A DNA stretch of 64,000 nucleotides from positions 124,001 through 188,000 of the forward strand of contig NZ_AUGU01000016.1 in the NCBI RefSeq assembly GCF_000422825.1. The letters run 5' to 3'. Under the pieces are notes generated by a model. That model was not told the DNA's origin. It saw only the letters and a list, made by a program, of their open reading frames with translations, and did no database searches. The stretch comes from Nocardioides insulae DSM 17944 (GTDB lineage: Bacteria > Actinomycetota > Actinomycetes > Propionibacteriales > Nocardioidaceae). A program made the position numbers and the translations under genes. Each line of letters begins with the position of its first letter. The first letter of the stretch is position 1. Positions 61,241 to 64,000 of this stretch are shown piece after piece.

Positions 61241-61265
61241 CCCACGATCCGAGAAGGAGATCCCC

Positions 61266-61517
61266 ATGTCGAACCCATCCGGCACTCCCCGCCGGACCGC
61301 CGGGCTGGCGGACATCCGCAACATCATCGGCGGCCTGTTGGCCGTCTACGGCGTCATCCTCACCGCGATGGGCCTGTTCGGCGACCAGGAACTCGACAAG
61401 ACCGGTGGCGTCAACGCCAACCTCTGGGCCGGTCTCGCCCTGCTCGTCGTCGCCGCCGCGTTCATCCTCTGGGCGGTCCTGCGCCCCACCGTCGTCCCCC
61501 CGACCTCCGGCGACTGA
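61266..61517 (+). CDS. small two-helix membrane protein
   Basis: 83 residues, with GAGAAGGAGA 5 bases before the ATG. Two hydrophobic helices (IIGGLLAVYGVILTAMGLF and LWAGLALLVVAAAFILWAVL) flank a short polar loop (GDQELDKTGGVNAN). No family name known to me. Its position 25 bases behind the symporter suggests an accessory subunit or stabiliser of that transporter, as seen for other small proteins paired with SSS carriers; this is inference. Confidence 0.72.
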   Translation: MSNPSGTPRRTAGLADIRNIIGGLLAVYGVILTAMGLFGDQELDKTGGVNANLWAGLALLVVAAAFILWAVLRPTVVPPTSGD

Positions 61518-61636
61518 CCATCCTTCGCTGACCCCCCGCCGTCCGGGTCCTTTGGTCCGGTCGGTGGTGGGTGTCGGGGGAGGGGCGGGGCGCTGACCAC
61601 CACGCCGTCGTAGCACCTGTGCGCGGACGGGAGACG

Positions 61637-61676
61637 GCAGCGGCGCCGCACTCCCGGGGGAGTACGGCGCCGCTGC
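61637..61676. terminator. bidirectional terminator
   Basis: A stem GCAGCGGCGCCG/CGGCGCCGCTGC of 12 bp continues through one mismatch into ACTCCC/GGGAGT. It lies between the convergent symporter operon and the iron-sulfur protein gene (stop at 61690). Confidence 0.75.
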
Positions 61677-61689
61677 GTCCCGACCGGCC

Positions 61690-64000
61690 TCAGAGGTCGA
61701 AGAGGGAACCGGCCTCGTGGATGTCCACATCCGTGCGCGGGGTGTGCGCCTCGCCGGAGGAGGGCGATGCCTCACCCGAAGTGGCGGTCGCCGGTGCCTC
61801 GGTAGCGGGCTCTGCCGCAGCCTCGGGCTCGCTGACCTGCGGCTCGGCTACCTGGGGCTCGGCGACTTCAGGCTCGGCGGCCTCAGGTTCCGCGGCCGGT
61901 ACGGCGTCCTCGGTGGGTGCCACCTCCTCGACCGGGGCAGGCGCGGCTTCCGCGGGGGCTGCGACGACCTGGCCCTCGGGGGCCTCGATGTCGAAGAGCG
62001 AGCCGGCCGCCTCGATGTCCACGTCGCTGCGTGGCGTCGAAGCGATCCCCGAACTGGCGCCGATCACCGGAGCCGCAACGGCCGGAGCCGCAACGGCCGG
62101 AGCCGGGGCGGTGGGTGCCGGGGCGGACGGCGCGGCGGTGGCGGCGGGAGCCTCCGGAGCCGCAGCGGCAGGCGGCGATTCCGCCTCGGCGGGAGCCGGG
62201 GCCGCAGCGGGCTGCTCGGCCGTGGCAGGCGCCGCGGCAGGGGGCGCGACCGGTGCTGCCGCGACCGCGGCAGCGGCGACGACCTGCCCCTCGGGAGCCT
62301 CGATGTCGAAGAGCGAGGAGGCTGCCTCGATGTCGACGTCGGTGCGCGGGGAGGAGGCCACCGCCGTTCCGCCGGCAGGGGCCGGGCTCGGAGCGGGGGT
62401 GGGGTCCGTCTGCTCGGCGGTCGGCTCCGGTGCCGACTGGGCCGCCGGCGTGGCCTGCTCGGCCGGCGCCGCGGGGATGTCGAACAGCGACCCTCCGGCG
62501 CTCAGGTCGACACCGGGCTCCTCGACCGGGGCGGCCGAAGCAGCCGGGGTCGCAGGAGCAGCCGGGGAGGCAGGCTCGGCCGGGGCGGAGGGAGCGACGT
62601 CGAACAGGGAGCCCCCGGCACCGAGGTCGGGCTGCTCGCCGGCCGGCTCGGCCGGCGCGGGCGTCTCCTCGGCAGGGATGTCGAAGAGCGACCCGCCCCC
62701 TGCGGGGGCCTCCGGAGCGGCTGGGGCGGCCGGTGCCGCCGGCTCGTCGCCACCGAGATCGAAGAGCGAGCCGCCCTTCGCCTCCGGTGCCCCCGGCTCG
62801 TCGCCGCCCATGTCGAACAGCGATCCGCCCGACTTCGCCTCGGGTGCAGCAGGCTGGTCGCCGCCCATGTCGAACAGCGACGAGCCGCCACCGGCACCCG
62901 GCTCGCTCGGAGCGGGGGTGTCGAAGAGCGAGGATGCGTCGTCGGGAGCCGTCTCGGCGGGCGCGGCCGGAGCCGAGTCGAACAGCGACGTACCGCCCGA
63001 CGCCTTGGCCGCGGGACCGGCGTCCTCGGTGGCGACCACGGTGTCCTCGGTGATGGTGACGTCGCCTGCGGACGGTTCGGCCGCGACGGCGACTCCCGCT
63101 GCGACACCGGCACCCGGGGCCAACTTGGTGGCCATCTCGCCCTTGACCGAGGCGAGCAGCATCTGGGCGACGTCGAGCACCTCGACCTCTTCGCGGGCGT
63201 TGCCGTTGGACTGCGCGGCGGTGAGCCCGTCGGAGAGCATCACCCGGCAGAACGGGCAGCCGACCGCGATCTGGTCGGCGCCGGTGGCCACGGCCTCCTC
63301 GGTGCGGTTGACGTTGATCCGCTCGCCGATGGTCTCCTCCATCCACATGCGGGCGCCGCCGGCGCCGCAGCAGAAGGAGCGCTCGGAGTTGCGGGGCATC
63401 TCCTTGTACTCCGCGCCGGGGAGGATCTGGAGGAGTTCGCGAGGGGGGGAGTAGACGCCGTTGTGGCGGCCGATGTAGCACGGGTCGTGGTAGGTGATGG
63501 AGCGCTTGTGGGCGCCGGCGCCGTCCTTGACCGGGGTCAGCTTGCCCTCGCGCACCAGGCGGTTGAGCAGCTGGGTGTGGTGCACGACCTCGAGCTCGAT
63601 GCCGAACTCCTTGTACTCGTTCTTCAGCGTGTTGAAGCAGTGAGCACAGGTGGTGACGGCCTTCTTGACCTTGAACTCCTTGAACGTCTCGACGTTCTGC
63701 TGCGCCAGGCCCTGGAAGACGAACTCGTTGCCGGCGCGGCGGGCCGGGTCGCCGGTGCAGGTCTCGCCGTTCCCGAGTACGCCGAAGGAGATGCCGGCCA
63801 GGTCGAGCAACTCGGCCACGGCGCGGGTGGTCTTCTTGGCGCGGTCCTCGTAGGCGCCGGCGCAGCCGACCCAGAACAGCCAGTCGACCTCTTCGAGGGA
63901 CTCGATGCTCTCGCCGACGACCTTCACGTCGAAGGGGAGGTCCTTGGCCCAGTCCATGCGGGCGTTGGCCGACATGTTCCAGGGGTTGCCCTTGTTCTCC
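61690..64000 (-). CDS. (Fe-S)-binding heterodisulfide-reductase-like protein with SLFD-repeat tail (5' end outside window)
   Basis: The frame is open to the window edge, so the N-terminus is missing; about 770 residues are visible. The first part holds two cysteine-rich CCG-type segments: CTGDPARRAG, TTCAHCFNTLKNEY, YHDPCYIGRHN, CCGAGGARMWMEE and GCPFCRVMLSDG, as in HdrD/GlpC-like iron-sulfur reductases and the actinobacterial Rv0338c family. After about residue 280 the chain becomes a 480-residue Pro/Ala/Glu-rich tail with eleven [GS]SLFD motifs, the protein ending in GSLFDL. Three longer blocks contain TPRxDVDIxxAGSLFD. The reductase core is expected to move electrons at the membrane; the tail has no known role. 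Confidence 0.85.
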   Translation of the reverse strand, partial: ENKGNPWNMSANARMDWAKDLPFDVKVVGESIESLEEVDWLFWVGCAGAYEDRAKKTTRAVAELLDLAGISFGVLGNGETCTGDPARRAGNEFVFQGLAQQNVETFKEFKVKKAVTTCAHCFNTLKNEYKEFGIELEVVHHTQLLNRLVREGKLTPVKDGAGAHKRSITYHDPCYIGRHNGVYSPPRELLQILPGAEYKEMPRNSERSFCCGAGGARMWMEETIGERINVNRTEEAVATGADQIAVGCPFCRVMLSDGLTAAQSNGNAREEVEVLDVAQMLLASVKGEMATKLAPGAGVAAGVAVAAEPSAGDVTITEDTVVATEDAGPAAKASGGTSLFDSAPAAPAETAPDDASSLFDTPAPSEPGAGGGSSLFDMGGDQPAAPEAKSGGSLFDMGGDEPGAPEAKGGSLFDLGGDEPAAPAAPAAPEAPAGGGSLFDIPAEETPAPAEPAGEQPDLGAGGSLFDVAPSAPAEPASPAAPATPAASAAPVEEPGVDLSAGGSLFDIPAAPAEQATPAAQSAPEPTAEQTDPTPAPSPAPAGGTAVASSPRTDVDIEAASSLFDIEAPEGQVVAAAAVAAAPVAPPAAAPATAEQPAAAPAPAEAESPPAAAAPEAPAATAAPSAPAPTAPAPAVAAPAVAAPVIGASSGIASTPRSDVDIEAAGSLFDIEAPEGQVVAAPAEAAPAPVEEVAPTEDAVPAAEPEAAEPEVAEPQVAEPQVSEPEAAAEPATEAPATATSGEASPSSGEAHTPRTDVDIHEAGSLFDL

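Noticed and set aside
61571..63454. 627-codon plus-strand Ala/Gly/Ser-rich open frame resembling a surface protein
   Set aside because: It is the complement of the repeat tail of the iron-sulfur protein; the repetitive look comes from the SLFD repeats on the minus strand.

Overview
The window is GC-rich chromosomal DNA from an actinobacterium. GTG starts are common, several genes look leaderless, and there is a deazaflavin (F420)-type oxidoreductase, a mycothiol-associated MDMPI-fold protein, an IdeR/DtxR-type iron box and an actinobacterial FadE5-like acyl-CoA dehydrogenase. Gene content fits a Nocardioides-like member of the Propionibacteriales best; that placement is inference. About 50 protein genes and one tRNA can be supported. 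No CRISPR array, rRNA, insertion sequence or prophage is visible.

Region 1 (1-8.3 kb): tail of a cation diffusion facilitator; an E1alpha-E1beta-E2 2-oxoacid dehydrogenase operon; a lipoprotein M1 aminopeptidase diverging from an amidohydrolase; an acyl-CoA dehydrogenase. Region 2 (8.3-26.9 kb): housekeeping and lipid genes: a RIO-type kinase, a PucR regulator diverging from a ferredoxin reductase/desaturase pair, an exported RidA protein diverging from a Tat-exported flavin amine oxidase, an alpha/beta hydrolase, phosphoglucomutase, an SDR/MDMPI pair, a LysE/LysG pair and a FadE5-like dehydrogenase. Four copies of a double-hairpin intergenic repeat lie here and at 4 kb, mostly between convergent genes. 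Region 3 (26.9-35.5 kb): exported proteins of unknown function, a C39-like peptidase, a SnoaL-tailed ECF sigma factor with an NTF2-like partner, a quinone-oxidoreductase-like protein, and a TetR repressor facing a FAD monooxygenase.

Region 4 (35.5-52.1 kb) is the most interesting part. A ROK repressor diverges from a tightly overlapping ten-gene operon: oligopeptide-type ABC importer (with a permease-ATPase fusion), Gfo/Idh/MocA oxidoreductase, GMC oxidase, a single-chain fusion of the two subunits of C-glycoside deglycosidase (small beta subunit domain + TIM barrel), a GH106 rhamnosidase-like enzyme, a GH43 enzyme and an MFS exporter. I read it as a pathway that imports decorated plant C-glycosides, trims rhamnose and arabinose/xylose, oxidises the C-linked sugar at C3 and cleaves the C-C bond.

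Region 5 (52.1-64 kb): tRNA-Gly(CCC) with a tandemly duplicated 3' half, an SGNH hydrolase, dCTP deaminase, a Ser/Thr kinase, a VWA protein, a siderophore-interacting protein behind an iron box, a DUF4097/ribbon-helix-helix pair with a three-repeat operator, a sodium:solute symporter with a small membrane partner, and the C-terminal part of an iron-sulfur reductase whose tail carries eleven SLFD repeats.
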